From Kitasatospora herbaricolor (GTDB lineage Bacteria; Actinomycetota; Actinomycetes; Streptomycetales; Streptomycetaceae), in NCBI RefSeq assembly GCF_030813695.1, contig NZ_JAUSVA010000002.1:1736001-1800000 (forward strand): DNA of 64,000 nt, given 5' to 3'. The translations under genes and the position numbers were made by a program. How positions within the stretch are numbered: the first letter of the stretch is position 1; every line of letters begins with the position of its first letter. Below the pieces are notes generated by a model that worked only from the letters and a program-made list of their open reading frames with translations, was not told where the DNA came from and ran no database searches. Shown here one piece after another: positions 62,666-64,000 of the stretch.

Positions 62666-63865
62666 ATGAGCGCCGGCGACGGCGTGCCGGCGACGAGTGC
62701 TGACGGCAGGCCGCCGGCGAGCGCCGGCGGCCTGCCGCTGTCGGGCGTCCTGGTCGCCGACTTCGGCCGGGTGCTGGCCGCGCCGTACGCCACCATGCTG
62801 CTGGCCGACCTCGGGGCGGACGTGGTCAAGGTCGAGCAGCCGGCGCGCGGCGACGACACCCGGGCCTGGGGGCCGCCGCACGCCCAGGGCGAGGCGACGT
62901 ACTTCCTCTCGGTGAACCGCAACAAGCGCTCGCTGACCCTCGATCTGCGGGAGCCCGCCGACCACGCCCGTGCGGTCGAACTCGTCCGCCGGGCCGACGT
63001 CTTGTTCGAGAACTTCCGGCCCGGCACGATGGCGCGGCACGGCCTCGGGTACGAGCGGGCGCACGAGCTCAACCCCGGCCTGGTGTACTGCTCGGTGAGC
63101 GGGTTCGGGCCCGGCCGGGGTGCCGCGCTGCCGGGGTACGACCTGCTGGTGCAGGCGGTCGGCGGTCTGATGAGCGTCACCGGACCGGGGCCTGGCGAGC
63201 CGGTGAAGACCGGCGTCGCCCTGGTGGACGTGCTCACCGGCCTGCATGCCGCCGTGGGGGTGCTGGCCGCGCTGCGCGAGCGGGGGACGACCGGCGAGGG
63301 CCAGCACGTCGAGGTCAACCTGCTCACCTCGCTGCTGTCGAGCATGGTGAACCAGGCCGGCGGTTACACCCTGGCGGGCGCGGTGCCCGGGATCCTCGGC
63401 AACCGGCATCCGTCGATCGCCCCCTACGAGGTGTTCGAGGCCGCCGACCGGCAGCTGGTGGTGGCGGTCGGCAACGACCGTCAGTTCGCCGCGCTGTGCG
63501 AGGGGCTGGCCGCCCCGGAACTCGCCCGGGACCAGCGGTTCGCGACCAACTCCGACCGGGTCGCGCACGTGGTGGAGCTGGCCGAGGCGCTCTCCGCGCT
63601 GCTGGCCGGCCGGACCGCCGCCGAGTGGTTCGAGCTGCTCACCCCGCTCGGCGTGCCCTGCGGCCCGGTGAACGACCTGGCCGGCGCCTTCGGCCTGGCC
63701 GAGTCGCTGGGTCTGTCGCCGCGTGCCACGGTGGCCGGGGACCAGGGCCCGCTGGACCTGGTGGCCAATCCGATCGGTCTCTCCCGCACCCCGCCCCGCT
63801 ACGACCGGCGGCCACCGCGCCTGGGCGAGCACACCGAGGAGCTCACCGCCTGGCTGGACTCCTGA
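62666..63865 (+). CDS. CaiB/BaiF family CoA-transferase
   Basis: A 399-aa class III CoA-transferase: GVLVADFGRVLAAPYATMLL, LGADVVKVEQPARGD, SVNRNKRSLTLDLR and GLVYCSVSGFGPGRG. The catalytic Asp is in TGVALVDVLTGLHAA. It moves CoA between carboxylic acids; substrates unknown. ATG 62666 follows a Gly/Ala-rich non-homologous stretch in the same frame. Confidence 0.93.
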   Translation: MSAGDGVPATSADGRPPASAGGLPLSGVLVADFGRVLAAPYATMLLADLGADVVKVEQPARGDDTRAWGPPHAQGEATYFLSVNRNKRSLTLDLREPADHARAVELVRRADVLFENFRPGTMARHGLGYERAHELNPGLVYCSVSGFGPGRGAALPGYDLLVQAVGGLMSVTGPGPGEPVKTGVALVDVLTGLHAAVGVLAALRERGTTGEGQHVEVNLLTSLLSSMVNQAGGYTLAGAVPGILGNRHPSIAPYEVFEAADRQLVVAVGNDRQFAALCEGLAAPELARDQRFATNSDRVAHVVELAEALSALLAGRTAAEWFELLTPLGVPCGPVNDLAGAFGLAESLGLSPRATVAGDQGPLDLVANPIGLSRTPPRYDRRPPRLGEHTEELTAWLDS

Positions 63866-63914
63866 CGATCGTTCCCCCTGCCGCCCTGCCCCCGCCCACC
63901 CGGCCGGCGGACCG

Positions 63915-64000
63915 TCAGCGGATCCCGGAACCGGGGTTCGCCTCGTCCCACTCCTGACGGGCCACGGCGATGGCGCCCCGGTGCTCCAGCGACCAGTCGG
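63915..64000 (-). CDS. C-terminal end of an unidentified gene
   Basis: The minus strand is open from the window edge to a TGA at 63915-63917, with strongly biased codons, ending WSLEHRGAIAVARQEWDEAN PGSGIR (shown with a break). Too short to assign a family. Confidence 0.5.
   Translation of the reverse strand, partial: DWSLEHRGAIAVARQEWDEANPGSGIR

Overview
The window is chromosomal DNA of a very high G+C actinomycete of the Streptomyces/Kitasatospora type. The evidence is the strong G/C bias at third codon positions, a complete five-gene conservon (cvnABCDE), many long antisense shadow frames, lipoprotein and secreted-hydrolase genes, and two rare TTA leucine codons, which in streptomycetes depend on the bldA tRNA. 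I see no phage, IS element, rRNA operon or CRISPR array.

Layout. 1-2.2 kb: the end-truncated gene for a sugar-binding lipoprotein, divergent from an IclR regulator, with two inverted repeats between them. 2.4-6.6 kb: a conservon signalling operon ending in a P450 whose K-helix motif is ExxW instead of ExxR. 6.8-13 kb: a metallo-hydrolase, an unusually short tRNA-like gene (anticodon UUC), a methyltransferase, a kinase/TPR pseudogene, an SDR and an FAD oxidoreductase. 13.4-20.5 kb: a fused carboxyltransferase; a coupled pair of an EI/PPDK-like protein with a degenerate active site and a TTA-containing flavoprotein; and an NTPase-HTH regulator. 20.9-24.6 kb: a P450 with an NTF2-like protein, a GNAT acetyltransferase and an aldo/keto reductase.

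24.7-36 kb is a sugar section: a ChvE/MmsA/MmsB monosaccharide ABC transporter behind two LacI-type operators 105 bp apart, a secreted GH27 alpha-galactosidase, a lipoprotein behind a (CCGGG) repeat tract, a frameshifted small gene, a DUF2797 protein, a DUF2975/XRE pair and a LacI regulator whose promoter carries the same half-sites as the transporter operator. 36.2-41.2 kb: a fructose PTS block (FruR, 1-phosphofructokinase, EIIABC) divergent from HPr, which is followed by a small RSH-type HD hydrolase.

41.4-53.5 kb: DUF1876, a TTA-containing DMT transporter, DUF6629, a phytoene-desaturase-like oxidoreductase, a Ser/Thr kinase divergent from a NYN-zinc-ribbon-FHA protein, a GH16 hydrolase, a methyltransferase, and an MFS exporter with an ArsR repressor whose leaderless promoter lies under two tandem palindromes. 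53.5-64 kb: an orphan HATPase, PolX, a candidate structured RNA with its own terminator, a histidine phosphatase, an FhuF-like Fe-S protein, MarR, an F420-type reductase, a TmrB-like kinase, a Gfo/Idh oxidoreductase behind a perfect CebR box, a CaiB CoA-transferase and the tail of an unidentified gene.

Recurring theme: at least five genes have a TANNNT-like -10 box exactly 7 nt before the start codon, which suggests leaderless mRNAs. The most interesting unexplained items are the structured RNA at 56.3 kb, the flavoprotein/EI-like pair at 15-18 kb, the kinase/NYN-FHA pair at 45-48 kb and the HPr/alarmone-hydrolase-like pair at 36-37 kb.
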